Assembly (NCBI GenBank): GCA_902522465.1
Contig: CABYVV010000009.1
Location: forward strand, 1 to 54,011
DNA: 54,011 nt
Direction of reading: 5' to 3'
Source of the DNA: an uncultured Alphaproteobacteria bacterium
GTDB lineage: Bacteria; Pseudomonadota; Alphaproteobacteria; Methylaequorales; Methylaequoraceae
Positions 24,501-32,695 of the stretch are shown here, one piece after another (the stretch's first letter is position 1; every line of letters begins with the position of its first letter). The position numbers were made by a program, and so were the translations under genes. The notes under the pieces are model-generated. The model was not told where the DNA came from and searched no databases. It worked only from the letters and a program-made list of their open reading frames with translations.

Positions 24501-25413
24501 TGGTGTTGCTGGTATTATTGAAATTCCTCAGGGTTTTTATGTTGGAACTACATTAGCCGAAGCGCTTCAACAAAGAATCAATCAAATTGAGGACACTTCT
24601 GGCACAGTTGGTGGTGGTATTACAGTCAAATATGATTCAGCTACTAATAAGTTTACATTTACAAATGGTACAACAGGAAGAGACTCAACAATTAAAGTTA
24701 GAGGAGCAACAAAATTTGGACTAGATAATGTTGATCTTGGTGTAGGTTCTGTTCCTCAAATTTATAACTTAAAACAAGCTACTAATGCTGATGGCTTAGC
24801 ACTATTTGTTGACGCAGCTGGTAACAAAGTAACCACTCCCCCAGCTAACTTAGTTGAAGGATATTTTCCTTTATATATTGATGAAGGTGAGTTAACTTTT
24901 GATAAATCAGGTCGAATTGTAAGTCCAAAACAAGGTGTGCATTATGAAAAGCAAGAAGCAGGTTTTAGTATTGATCTTGATATTGATTTCACAAAGTCTA
25001 CCCAGTTAGCACAACCATTCTTTGTGTCAACAGTAAATCAGGACGGTTTTACATCTGGACGTTTAGATGGTTTAGAAGTTGACGCCTCAGGTACAGTAAG
25101 AGCTAACTATACAAATGGTCAGAACAATCCACTTGGAAAAATTGTTCTTGCAAACTTTAATAACCAAAACGGTTTGAAACAGATTGGTAATGCTACATAT
25201 GTTGAGACTGCGGTATCAGGTACAGCAACCGTTGGTGAAGCTGGTGCTGAGGGTTTTGGAACAGTCCTTTCTGGTTCATTGGAAAGATCCAATGTTGATA
25301 TTACAGAAGAGTTGGTTAACTTAATTACTGCGCAAAGAAACTTCCAAGCAAATGCTAAATCAATTGAAACAACAGCTGCTACAACGCAAGCAATTGTAAA
25401 CATAAGAATGTAA
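21508..25413 (+). CDS. flgE: Flagellar hook protein FlgE, extremely long (1301 aa)
   Basis: Building block of the hook, the universal joint. The N-terminus (SFYTALTGLNGAQSDISATS, NNIANVNTTGFKRSRAEFGD, SLNVLDMAISGQGFFSLKP) and the C-terminus (GSLERSNVDITEELVNLITA then QRNFQANAKSIETTAATTQ) are textbook FlgE. In between there are about 950 extra residues against the usual 400-aa protein. The insert is Thr/Ser/Asn/Asp-rich, poor in Lys relative to neighbours, and contains at least two or three stretches resembling the flagellin hook IN motif (about residues 345-415, a weaker one about 820-905, and about 990-1075). No frameshift or stop interrupts it. A GAGGAG ribosome site precedes the ATG. Expected to fold as added outer domains on the hook surface. 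It is followed by flgF after 25 nt. Confidence 0.93.
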   Translation: MSFYTALTGLNGAQSDISATSNNIANVNTTGFKRSRAEFGDIFATSPLQNASSSIGSGTILKSVKQQFTQGNITSSLNVLDMAISGQGFFSLKPSLTSGQTVYTRNGSFNVNNDRYVTDSSGQFLLTFPVNADGSVTAKDLTSAIPLQLPVTSGTPKATTAIELGVNVSATSDVITDKAQFASGYVFNPNDPTTYNNSTSITIFDDLGNPTIATIFFIRTQAASANDPTNKYDTRLVINDTVIDPDLVKAVNDTKQPIFIDRFGQQTTKVPDDNYFLEGKGSALYKLDDLKTLVDSTPAKITGESSAFDFGEEGDKTVTVVTDPLQFNSTRESGDTSSQIYWGTNFMTINVDGSDQPVNIDIRPGSYNAAQLASEIQRSVNAAYGDDKKIQIVQNVDDTLTIDLQKLNADGTSTGLTTPISVDLLADSYVSTKEGIVLTGASPDFTRDQFLAHTQARLNDSLNTYAVSAQTGASAGGVVDTAKASALGISSQLFYRAAGKEMSTMLEQSQAFAFKRNSSTHATAANSFTETNQFLTYSYFGKSPQVHVYDKKTAMAINPSGATANPGKAVFYDQSENTIRFHFGTTNPASDSIAANSKVRLIGQFYANTTDNTNGEFINGREFTVTSVGSETVGGNAQYFIECSTAGMNLPDSDFSIDFATGNAANIYSTISTSTEAFFEGSDTAAVFKGADVNFSNKKLVLREIGTANKHSYTNRQMVAGNSGKNILDNFTEEFTLKDDKTTSGTTLDTFDLIGIGDNASAATRDNHLNGDGSATDKVPAQMQWVDEKNPPIEVTYDVLNQRLQFEVDRNLIGTGTNSNFNSFKIFGSSTATSTNNLGIPTADDTSTTLIRGGEKFSAATFVADGAEIQLNDKRFGIKVGYNSELKAFEFSSGTTGETIAANGALGVTTDQTASDIVVGRYALSTTDGSITDTTDFFSGDNNLLGIGKTKTNALKTEAKGLAAQPAQAIGATATEDLTQVFRLSNQNNENIFNVSVNGVAGIIEIPQGFYVGTTLAEALQQRINQIEDTSGTVGGGITVKYDSATNKFTFTNGTTGRDSTIKVRGATKFGLDNVDLGVGSVPQIYNLKQATNADGLALFVDAAGNKVTTPPANLVEGYFPLYIDEGELTFDKSGRIVSPKQGVHYEKQEAGFSIDLDIDFTKSTQLAQPFFVSTVNQDGFTSGRLDGLEVDASGTVRANYTNGQNNPLGKIVLANFNNQNGLKQIGNATYVETAVSGTATVGEAGAEGFGTVLSGSLERSNVDITEELVNLITAQRNFQANAKSIETTAATTQAIVNIRM

Positions 25414-25438
25414 TTTGGTAATATAAGGAGTAATTTTT

Positions 25439-26230
25439 ATGGATAGAATGGCACAAACAGCATTAAACAGTTTGAAAATGTTGATGGAAAATCAAACTGC
25501 AACTGCTCATAATCTTTCAAATCTTAGCACTCCGGGATTTAGACAAGATGTTGTAACAGATTTTGGATCTATTTACCTTAATAGACAAAATGGCGTAGAA
25601 CCTAGGATTGTTTCTTCCAGGAATGTTGGAGGATTTTCAATCCAGCAAGGAACTATGGATTTTACGAAAAATCCAATGGATGTTGCTATCGATGGAAACG
25701 GATATTTTATTATTCAACCAAAAAATGGCGGCAATCCATCTTTATCTAGAAGAGGTGACTTTCAGACGAATGAAAATGGAGAGTTATTAGATGGAGCTGG
25801 TAATAAAATTCTTGACGGAGGTTTAAATCCAGTTGAAATTCCAGCATTTCGAGAAATAAATATTTCTCCTCAAGGTGAAATATTTGTTCAACCAATCGGG
25901 GCTGAACCCGATGCATTACCGCAGAATGTAGCTACAATTGCTACATATGTTCCAGCTGAAGAAGATAAATTAAAAAAAACCTTAGATGGTCATATTAGAA
26001 TCGAATCAGAACCAAATGAGGAAGGACTAACCGAAATTATTCCTATTGAACCAAACCAACAAGCAAAAATAGTCTCTGGATTTCTCGAGAAAAGCAACGT
26101 TAATGCCGTTGAAGAAATGGTTAACACTATAGACCAGCAAAGGAAATTTGAAATGCATGTAAAGTTTATTCAAATGGCTGAAGAACTCGATTCTGTCGGG
26201 GCGAGTCTTATGAGACTTCCTGGAATGTAA
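25439..26230 (+). CDS. flgF: Flagellar basal-body rod protein FlgF
   Basis: Proximal rod protein. The 263-aa protein begins with DRMAQTALNSLKMLMENQTA, has the rod motif HNLSNLSTPGFRQDVVTDFG (about residues 24-43), the NPMDVAIDGNGYFIIQPK core near 78-95 and the C-terminal FLEKSNVNAVEEMVNTIDQQ axial helix (about 219-238). The N-terminal Met-Asp start and SLST/PGF-type motif are typical of FlgF and not FlgG. An AAGGAG ribosome site precedes it. It is the last flagellar gene of the operon here; the usual flgG, flgH, flgI and flgJ do not follow, so the rest of the basal body is encoded elsewhere. The 225-nt stretch after it holds no gene that I can see. Confidence 0.92.
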   Translation: MDRMAQTALNSLKMLMENQTATAHNLSNLSTPGFRQDVVTDFGSIYLNRQNGVEPRIVSSRNVGGFSIQQGTMDFTKNPMDVAIDGNGYFIIQPKNGGNPSLSRRGDFQTNENGELLDGAGNKILDGGLNPVEIPAFREINISPQGEIFVQPIGAEPDALPQNVATIATYVPAEEDKLKKTLDGHIRIESEPNEEGLTEIIPIEPNQQAKIVSGFLEKSNVNAVEEMVNTIDQQRKFEMHVKFIQMAEELDSVGASLMRLPGM

Positions 26231-26455
26231 TATATTTAAAATTTAATTACTTTTATGTATTAACATTCTAAATTTTTATTGTTCAACTATATTCTATTAT
26301 CATTCTATCTAGAATTACAATAATGGTACCCAAAGAAAATTAAAAATTAATTCTTTTAGTTTTATTTCTTTCAATATAGTTATTAACATACGCTAGATAC
26401 TATATGTTCTAGGAATTTTTCTAAATTTTAATTTTCTTGTGGGCATAAAAAGAAT

Positions 26456-27334
26456 TTGGAAAGAATTTTGTCAACATCAATTTTTATATGTCTGGTTTCT
26501 GCAATCTTTTGGGCTTTATTTGACCTAACCAGAAAATTGAGCCTAGAAATAGTAAATGCCAAAATTTTACTTTTACTATTTTCACTAATGCAAATAATAA
26601 TTTTTTCCATTTGGTGTATCAGAGAAAATTTTTCTTTTAATTTAATTTTTTATTTAATACCAGGATTCACACTAGTGCTTTTAGGAATTTTTTCCGCGTT
26701 TATTTTTCTTAAATCAATAAAAGAATCTGAGCTAAGTTTAACCATCCCTCTTCTATCTTTTTCACCTCTATTTAGTTCAATATTTGCATTTATTTTGTTA
26801 GATGAGACGCTTAATATAAAACAATATTTTGGAGTTTTTACAATAATTTTTGGAACTCTAGTTCTATATTCGGAAAAAATTGAACCGTCTTTTTTCCTTA
26901 AAAGTTTTCTAAACATAAAAAATAATTTGAGTGCCAAACTTATGATTTTAGTTTCGTTTTGTTGGAGTTTAACTCCAGTACTAGATAAAATATGTTTAAA
27001 ACATAGTTCAATGAATATTCATGGATTAGTTCAGGCTATATCTACTTTTGTTATTCTTTTCTTTTTTTCATTTAGAGAAATTAAACAAATAAAGACTAAG
27101 AAATTCAAAAATCTTAAACTTATCATTGTCACTGTTAGTATTGGAGCCTTAGCAACTGTGTTACAATTTTATGCGATTATTTTAAATTTCGTTCCAATTA
27201 TGGAATCAATAAAGAGAGCAGTTGGCCAATTTTGTGCTGTAGGTTTTGGAAATTTATTTTTCAAAGAAAGAGTTTCATCTCAAAAAATTATTGGTGTTTC
27301 TGTGCTTTCATTAGGTGTATATTTAATTGTTTAG
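26456..27334 (+). CDS. EamA/DMT-family membrane transporter
   Basis: Drug/metabolite transporter superfamily. The 292-aa protein has about ten membrane segments arranged as two EamA repeats: the first from residue 5 to about 140 (SAIFWALFDLTRKLSL at its start, LDETLNIKQYFGVFTIIFGT near 120) and the second from about 155 to 290 (VSFCWSLTPVLDKICLKHSS; FKERVSSQKIIGVSVLSLGV at the end). No substrate can be assigned. The start is TTG at 26456; no ATG is available nearby in frame. It is a single gene on plus, convergent with the decarboxylase 25 nt downstream. Confidence 0.85.
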   Translation: MERILSTSIFICLVSAIFWALFDLTRKLSLEIVNAKILLLLFSLMQIIIFSIWCIRENFSFNLIFYLIPGFTLVLLGIFSAFIFLKSIKESELSLTIPLLSFSPLFSSIFAFILLDETLNIKQYFGVFTIIFGTLVLYSEKIEPSFFLKSFLNIKNNLSAKLMILVSFCWSLTPVLDKICLKHSSMNIHGLVQAISTFVILFFFSFREIKQIKTKKFKNLKLIIVTVSIGALATVLQFYAIILNFVPIMESIKRAVGQFCAVGFGNLFFKERVSSQKIIGVSVLSLGVYLIV

Positions 27335-27359
27335 ATTTTAAATATAATTAAAACTTTAA

Positions 27360-28505
27360 TCATTCAATTTTTAACAATTCTCCATTCTTATTCTTACTAA
27401 AAAATTGAGTTTTATTATAGAATCCGTTAAAGTTGGTCTTCATAGTTATTGAATAAGCACCCATATTAAATAACTCTATATAATCTCCTTCGCCTATTGA
27501 ATCAGGAAGATAATAAGGACCTTTAATGAAGTCTTTAGAATCACAAGTTGGACCATAAAAACTAAAAGGTTTTAATTTCGATTTTATATCTTTCCTACCA
27601 AATAATTTTACTGGATAAATAAAATTATAAAGACCAGCATTGTTAAGTGATCCATGTATTCCGTCGTTTATATACAGTTTTCTATTTTTCCTAGAATTTA
27701 CTTTAACTACTAAAGACATACATTCAGAAACAATTGATCTACCAGGTTCTGCTAATAATTTAATTTTGGAAGAATTTTTATGAAATATTTTTGAAAAACT
27801 ATTATTAACAACAGACATATAAGCTTTTAATTGTGGAGATTTGTAATTCTCATAATTAGATGGAAAACCTCCACCAACATTTAGATAATTAATCTGTACT
27901 CCACTTGCTTCAACAATTTTTTTTGAATATTCTATAGCATTTTTATATGCTTTAGGATTCATACATTGTGAACCAACATGAAAACAAATTCCAATTTTTA
28001 ATGATTTTTTTCTTATTATCTTTAAAAGATTTTCAGCCTCATTTCTTGACAATCCAAATTTATTTTTAAGGTTAATTACTGATGATTCCGATAAAATTTT
28101 TAATCTTAAGTGTATATTAAGATCATTGGCATAATTTGTTTCCTCTAATATTTTTTTATACTCTGAAAAGCTATCTACAGCAAAATTTTTTACATTATGA
28201 ATTTTGTAAGCTTCTTTTATTGCTTCTCTTGGTTTAACTGGATTCATAAAAAAAATATTAGAAAGTGGAACAATTTTTTTTATTTTTTTTATTTCATTAA
28301 TAGAGGAAACATCAAAAGAATTAATTCCATTTTTTTTCAGCAAATCAATGATTAGATCAGATGGATTGGCTTTGAATGCATAAATCACTTTACCTTTAAA
28401 ATTTGTTTTAAATTCTGATATTTTTTTTTCAAGCTTCTTTGGATAAAAAATATAAAAAGGTAAATTGATTTCGCCTCCAAAAAATTGCCTAAAGTTTGAT
28501 TTCAT
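27360..28505 (-). CDS. Ornithine/lysine-type PLP decarboxylase (alanine-racemase fold)
   Basis: Fold type III, PLP-dependent group IV decarboxylase, which makes a diamine from ornithine or lysine (putrescine/cadaverine). The 381-aa protein has the PLP Lys in YAFKANPSD (Lys45), the HVGSQ motif near residue 176, GGGFPSNYE near 213, AEPGR near 247, and the catalytic Cys segment GPTCDSKD (Cys321), with GEGDY near 340 and GAYSI near 350. The Cys motif is that of ornithine decarboxylase-like enzymes, not diaminopimelate decarboxylase. Single gene on minus, between the DMT permease and the peroxiredoxin. Substrate preference between ornithine and lysine cannot be settled by eye. Confidence 0.88.
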   Translation of the reverse strand: MKSNFRQFFGGEINLPFYIFYPKKLEKKISEFKTNFKGKVIYAFKANPSDLIIDLLKKNGINSFDVSSINEIKKIKKIVPLSNIFFMNPVKPREAIKEAYKIHNVKNFAVDSFSEYKKILEETNYANDLNIHLRLKILSESSVINLKNKFGLSRNEAENLLKIIRKKSLKIGICFHVGSQCMNPKAYKNAIEYSKKIVEASGVQINYLNVGGGFPSNYENYKSPQLKAYMSVVNNSFSKIFHKNSSKIKLLAEPGRSIVSECMSLVVKVNSRKNRKLYINDGIHGSLNNAGLYNFIYPVKLFGRKDIKSKLKPFSFYGPTCDSKDFIKGPYYLPDSIGEGDYIELFNMGAYSITMKTNFNGFYNKTQFFSKNKNGELLKIE

Positions 28506-28605
28506 AATTAATATTTAAATAATTTTATAACCTATTTTAAAATTTAATTTTATAAAATTATTCAAATCTTATTTCTTTTTTATAAATATTAAATACAATA
28601 GCAAA

Positions 28606-29253
28606 ATGTTGAGAATAAATGATAGAGCACCAAATTTTGATGCAGAAACTACAATAGGAAAACTTAATTTTCATGATTTTTTAGGAAGTTCATGGGGGAT
28701 TCTGTTTTCTCATCCCAAAGACTTCACTCCAGTCTGTACAACTGAATTGGGTTATATGGCACAAATAGAAGAAGAATTTAGCTCAAGAAACTGTAAATTA
28801 ATTGGACTTAGTGTTGATTCAGTTGATGATCACTTAGCATGGAAAAAAGATATTGAAGAAACTCAAAACGCTTCCGTTAAATATCCTTTAATTGCTGATC
28901 AAAACCTTAAAATAGCAAAACTCTATAATATGTTACCTGCTGAAGAAATAGATGATGGAAAAAGAACTGCCTTAACAAACGCTACAGTTAGATCTATTTT
29001 CTTAATTGATCCAGATAAAAAAATCAGAATGATGTTAACTTATCCTATGACTACTGGAAGAAATTTTGATGAAATTATAAGGGTTTTAGATTCAATTCAA
29101 CTTAGTAGTAGGCAAAAGGTTGCAACTCCTGCAAACTGGAAAAAGAGTGATGAGGTTATCATAGTTCCTGCAGTTTCAGACGATGAAGCCAAAAAATTAT
29201 TTGGTGATTTTAAAACAATTAAACCCTATTTAAGATACACTAAAGTCGATTAG
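28606..29253 (+). CDS. 1-Cys peroxiredoxin (Prx6 type)
   Basis: Thiol peroxidase that reduces peroxides. The 215-aa protein carries the peroxidatic motif [14 protein letters not shown] with Cys44, the conserved Arg in [16 protein letters not shown] near 127-143, and the C-terminal 1-cysPrx extension ([20 protein letters not shown] near 174-193). No resolving Cys in the C-terminal region is seen. The size and the long C-terminal domain place it in the Prx6 group. It precedes the minus-strand photolyase operon, overlapping the DUF2256 gene tail to tail by 14 nt; both concern oxidative/light stress, which may be coincidental. Confidence 0.93.
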   Translation: MLRINDRAPNFDAETTIGKLNFHDFLGSSWGILFSHPKDFTPVCTTELGYMAQIEEEFSSRNCKLIGLSVDSVDDHLAWKKDIEETQNASVKYPLIADQNLKIAKLYNMLPAEEIDDGKRTALTNATVRSIFLIDPDKKIRMMLTYPMTTGRNFDEIIRVLDSIQLSSRQKVATPANWKKSDEVIIVPAVSDDEAKKLFGDFKTIKPYLRYTKVD

Positions 29254-29377
29254 ACAAAGTTGAACATTTTTTTGAGCAGTATTTTACTTTTTCCCAATCT
29301 CTTTCCCACTTTTTTCTCCAAGTAAAGGGTTTCTTGCAAACCATGCATATTTTTGATGGGATATAAAATTTATTCAT
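29240..29377 (-). CDS. DUF2256 small zinc-ribbon-like protein
   Basis: A 45-aa peptide starting [20 protein letters not shown] and continuing [18 protein letters not shown], with two CxxC/CxxxC pairs that could bind one zinc. This is the DUF2256 signature ([30 protein letters not shown]). The family is very often adjacent to photolyase/cryptochrome genes, and its function is unknown. Here it is the last gene of the run phr-photolyase-related-DCC-DUF2256, its start overlapping the DCC gene by 8 nt and its end overlapping the peroxiredoxin gene on the other strand by 14 nt. Confidence 0.88.
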   Translation of the reverse strand: MNKFYIPSKICMVCKKPFTWRKKWERDWEKVKYCSKKCSTLSNRL

Positions 29378-29729
29378 TCTTGTTTAATAAGTTCTTATTT
29401 TTTAAGAATAAAAAGTAAGCCACTATCTCATATAATAAATGCAAAAAGAAAAAACAAAACTTTATCCTAAATAAATAGTATAAAAATCTATATTTTGGAA
29501 TATTTTTCCAAATTTCTAGAAAGGCAGATGCACCCTCTAAAAGTTGTCCATCCTTGATAACATGAATTCTTCTAATTAATTGTTTCAATGACTTACTAGT
29601 TGTCTTTATGGCATGATCATTGTCAATAATATCTATCCACAAAAAAGAATTATCCGAATGCTTTTTATAGTGATTGATCTCCGTTTTACATAATTTACAT
29701 GATTTATTATAGAAAACTTTAATTTTCAT
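29370..29729 (-). CDS. DCC-family thiol-disulfide oxidoreductase-like protein (DUF393)
   Basis: The 119-aa protein starts with [20 protein letters not shown], the N-terminal beta strand and CxxC (residues 11-14) of the DCC/DUF393 family, which is thioredoxin-like. The segment [20 protein letters not shown] near 55-75 and the hydrophobic, basic end ([20 protein letters not shown]) also match. The family is poorly characterised; a redox function is inferred from the CxxC. Overlaps the photolyase-related gene by 11 nt and DUF2256 by 8 nt, so it is part of a coupled operon. Confidence 0.8.
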   Translation of the reverse strand: MKIKVFYNKSCKLCKTEINHYKKHSDNSFLWIDIIDNDHAIKTTSKSLKQLIRRIHVIKDGQLLEGASAFLEIWKNIPKYRFLYYLFRIKFCFFFLHLLYEIVAYFLFLKNKNLLNKNE

Positions 29730-31209
29730 ATGTATTTGCTTTCAAGAATTTATCCGCAGATTCAAAAATTTTCTGTTTTCTTTCGTCTTTCATTTTCTCC
29801 AGAACTCTAACCATCATTGATAATCTAGGATTTTTTAAAAAAAAAAGTTTGTTTTTTTCTATAAATTTCCAATACAGACCATCCATAACATCACACCATG
29901 GTCCTTTTTTAAAATGCATCATTTTTAAGAAATAAGATGAACCACAAATATATGGTTTTGTTGCAAATATACCTCCATCGCTGAACAAACCCATACCATA
30001 AACATTTGGAGACATCACCCAATCAGATGAATCAATAAACATTTCCATAAACCACTTAAAAACAACTTTAGGTTTAATCTCACATAAATTCATTATGTTA
30101 CACAATATCATTAATCTTTCGATATGATGTGTCCACCCATACTTAACAGCATTTCTTATTGAATAATCAAGTGGTTCTAAGCCTGTTGTAGCTTCATACC
30201 AAGTACTCTTCATTTTTCTATTGTGACCAAAAAAATTGTTGTTTTCTAATTCCTTGTCAAAATTTTGATAAATACCTCTCATAAATTCTCGCCACCCAAT
30301 TAATTGACGAACATAACCTTCTATGGAGTTAAGCTTTTTTATAGGAAATTTTTTGATTTTACTCAAAATTTCTTGCGGTGTTACTAAACCAATGTTTATG
30401 TATGGACTTAGAGAGGAATGAAATAAAATGTTATCTCTTTTATCAACCGCATCTTCATAATCACCAAAATATTCTAACTTTTCTTTTATAAAATAATCTA
30501 GATTTTTTAGCACATCTTTTCTTGTAGTACATGCCCAAAAATCTTTTGTGTCTCCAGGGTGACTGGAGAATTTTTTTTCGATTAGATCTTTTAAATCCTC
30601 AGTATGTTTAGTCCTTATTGGTAAAAATTTTTTAGGTAAATCAATTTCCTTTGGAAGTTTTTTTCTATTTTCCTCATCAAAACTCCATTTTCCACCGATT
30701 GGTTTATCATCATCATCAACTAAAATTTTATTTTTAATTCTTTGATTCTTGTAAAAATTTGCCATGAAAGGTTTCTTTACATTTCCAAGATACTCTTTAA
30801 AAGCTGATCTTGAGTTTAGGAACATAGGAGATTGAATATAATTAACATTGACTTCCTTCTCTATTTTTGAAAGTAAATTTTTTTCAAATTCTTTATCTTC
30901 AATTTCATACATTGATATCTCTGAAATATTTCTTTTTTTTACTTCTTTTAATATTTTTTTCGGATAATCTTGGGAAAAATCTGGCTCATCAATTTTTTTA
31001 TACACAATTTCAAAGTTACTTTTTTGTAATTCATCGCAAAATGATCTCATAGAAGACAAAAAAAGTAAGATTTTTTGTTTATGATGTTTTTCATATGTAC
31101 ATAAACCTTTGTCTTCACAAAGAAAAAAAATATGATTATCTTTATAACTTTCATAGTGACTTAAATTAAAAAGTTGATTTCCCAAAACAATAAATAATTT
31201 ATTTTTCAT
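29719..31209 (-). CDS. Photolyase-related protein (FeS-BCP / PhrB-like, COG3046)
   Basis: Cryptochrome/photolyase family, the branch of prokaryotic (6-4) photolyases. The 496-aa protein starts with the photolyase-related N-terminal domain (KNKLFIVLGNQLFNLSHYES), whose LGDQLxxxHxxL-like pattern is typical. The C-terminal FAD-binding part has GWREFMRGIY near 300, IERLMILCNIMNL near 365, DSSDWVMSPNVYGMGLFSDG near 393-412 and TKPYICGSSYF near 417-427. Cys at 371, 376, 422 and 439 are present, but the CxxC of Agrobacterium PhrB's 4Fe-4S site is not visible in the matching place, so cluster binding is uncertain. Overlaps both neighbours by about 11 nt, showing tight coupling with the CPD photolyase. 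Confidence 0.88.
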   Translation of the reverse strand: MKNKLFIVLGNQLFNLSHYESYKDNHIFFLCEDKGLCTYEKHHKQKILLFLSSMRSFCDELQKSNFEIVYKKIDEPDFSQDYPKKILKEVKKRNISEISMYEIEDKEFEKNLLSKIEKEVNVNYIQSPMFLNSRSAFKEYLGNVKKPFMANFYKNQRIKNKILVDDDDKPIGGKWSFDEENRKKLPKEIDLPKKFLPIRTKHTEDLKDLIEKKFSSHPGDTKDFWACTTRKDVLKNLDYFIKEKLEYFGDYEDAVDKRDNILFHSSLSPYINIGLVTPQEILSKIKKFPIKKLNSIEGYVRQLIGWREFMRGIYQNFDKELENNNFFGHNRKMKSTWYEATTGLEPLDYSIRNAVKYGWTHHIERLMILCNIMNLCEIKPKVVFKWFMEMFIDSSDWVMSPNVYGMGLFSDGGIFATKPYICGSSYFLKMMHFKKGPWCDVMDGLYWKFIEKNKLFFLKNPRLSMMVRVLEKMKDERKQKIFESADKFLKANTYEN

Positions 31210-32629
31210 AATTCACAGTCTTTAGTGAGGAAAATGCATTTAATGCTTTTTCTCTAGATTGTTTAATATCTACGATAGGATAAGGATAATCTATTCCGAT
31301 TTTAAAACCAATTGAATCACTTACATCAATAGGACAAAGCCATGGTTCAAAAATATATTTTGTTGGAATATTTTTTAATTCGGGTACAAATCTCTTTATG
31401 TACTCCCCAGTGGGATCAAATTTTTTTGCCTGTGTTATTGGGTTAAATATTCTAAAATACGGTGCTGCATCTGTTCCAGTACCGGCAACCCATTGCCAAC
31501 TTGCTGAGTTGCTTGCATAATCTGCATCACACAAACAGTCCCAAAACCAATGTTCACCATTATGCCAATGTAAAAGCAAATTTTTGACTAAGAATGATCC
31601 AGTAATCATTCTCAATCTATTATGCATATAACCTGTTTCCCATAACTCTCTCATTCCAGCATCTACAATTGGATAACCAGTTTTTCCCCTTCTCCAACAC
31701 TCAAGATAATTATTGTTTTCATCCCATGGAAAGTTCTCAAATTTAGTTTGTAAGTTTTTAGATTGTATCTCTGGGAAATGATACATTAGATTGTAAAAGA
31801 ACTCTCTCCAACCTAATTCGCTCTTAAATATATCAATATTTTCCTCACTAACATCAGGTCTAACTTTTTCTGCTTCGTACCATAACTGGTTTGCAGAGAT
31901 TTGTCCCCAATGGAGATATGGTGACAATCTGGAGACATTTTTTTTGTTAGGAAAATTTCTACCTTCTGAATAATCCTTAATTCCTTCAGAAAAGAAAGAT
32001 TTCATAATATTATAAGCATGTGATTCTCCAATTTTCCATTTATGAATTAATTTTTCTTCCCATGAGATCTGTTTTCTTAAATGAAGATCTTTTACATTAA
32101 TAGATTTCATAGTGTGATTAAAAAACGATATTTTTTGTGATTCCGGCTTTCGAGGTAATTTGTAATTTAGGCAACCTCTTCGGTAAAATGGAGTAAAAAT
32201 TTTGTATGGAGATCCATCATTTTTTGTGATTTCCCATGGCTCCCAAAGTAAAGATGCATTAAATGTCTTAACATTTACCTTTTTTTTTAAATTAGATTTA
32301 AGTTTAAAATCTCTTTTAATTCTCCAAGGTTCATAACATCTATTCCAGCAAACCTTTTTCACATTGAAATTATTAAATATTTCGTCAAAAATCTTTTGAG
32401 GATCTCCCTTGAATATCAATAACTTATTATCCAGTTGTTCATTTAAATAATTCAAAGATTCATGCAACCAAACTTTTCCAGCAGAGCCCAACTGTCTATC
32501 ACAGTTTATTTCATCATAAATAAAAATACAGACAATGTTATCACCGTTAGTAGATAAATAATTTAAAGACGGATTGTCGTTAATTCTTAAGTCTTGCCTG
32601 AACCAATGTATTGAAAATTCTTTATTCAT
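31199..32629 (-). CDS. phr: Deoxyribodipyrimidine photolyase (class I CPD type)
   Basis: Light-driven enzyme that splits cyclobutane pyrimidine dimers using reduced FAD. The N-terminal antenna domain starts IHWFRQDLRINDNPSLNYL, and the C-terminal FAD domain has RLSPYLHWGQIS near 245, GWREFFYNLMYHFPE near 280, RRGKTGYPIVDAGMRELW near 318-335, GYMHNRLRM and the DADYASNSASWQWVAGTGTD segment near 375-395 that carries FAD contacts and a Trp of the electron chain. 476 aa from the start at 32629, chosen over 32662 because homologues begin just before this point. First gene of phr-photolyase-related-DCC-DUF2256, so it likely has the promoter. Confidence 0.93.
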   Translation of the reverse strand: MNKEFSIHWFRQDLRINDNPSLNYLSTNGDNIVCIFIYDEINCDRQLGSAGKVWLHESLNYLNEQLDNKLLIFKGDPQKIFDEIFNNFNVKKVCWNRCYEPWRIKRDFKLKSNLKKKVNVKTFNASLLWEPWEITKNDGSPYKIFTPFYRRGCLNYKLPRKPESQKISFFNHTMKSINVKDLHLRKQISWEEKLIHKWKIGESHAYNIMKSFFSEGIKDYSEGRNFPNKKNVSRLSPYLHWGQISANQLWYEAEKVRPDVSEENIDIFKSELGWREFFYNLMYHFPEIQSKNLQTKFENFPWDENNNYLECWRRGKTGYPIVDAGMRELWETGYMHNRLRMITGSFLVKNLLLHWHNGEHWFWDCLCDADYASNSASWQWVAGTGTDAAPYFRIFNPITQAKKFDPTGEYIKRFVPELKNIPTKYIFEPWLCPIDVSDSIGFKIGIDYPYPIVDIKQSREKALNAFSSLKTVNYEK

Positions 32630-32695
32630 TAACTTTTTTGTATATGTTAAAAAAAATACCAAATATAATATGTAAAATTAATTTTTTTTTTTTCA

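Noticed and set aside
8317-26230. Flagellar locus as an island integrated at tRNA-Val
   Set aside because: The tRNA 3' end, where integrases act, faces dctP and not the flagellar genes; no integrase and no repeated tRNA 3' fragment was noticed at the far end.
26231-26455. Possible regulatory RNA or gene in the 225-nt gap after flgF
   Set aside because: The stretch is AT-rich with only weak, short inverted repeats and no ORF or convincing structure; no claim made.
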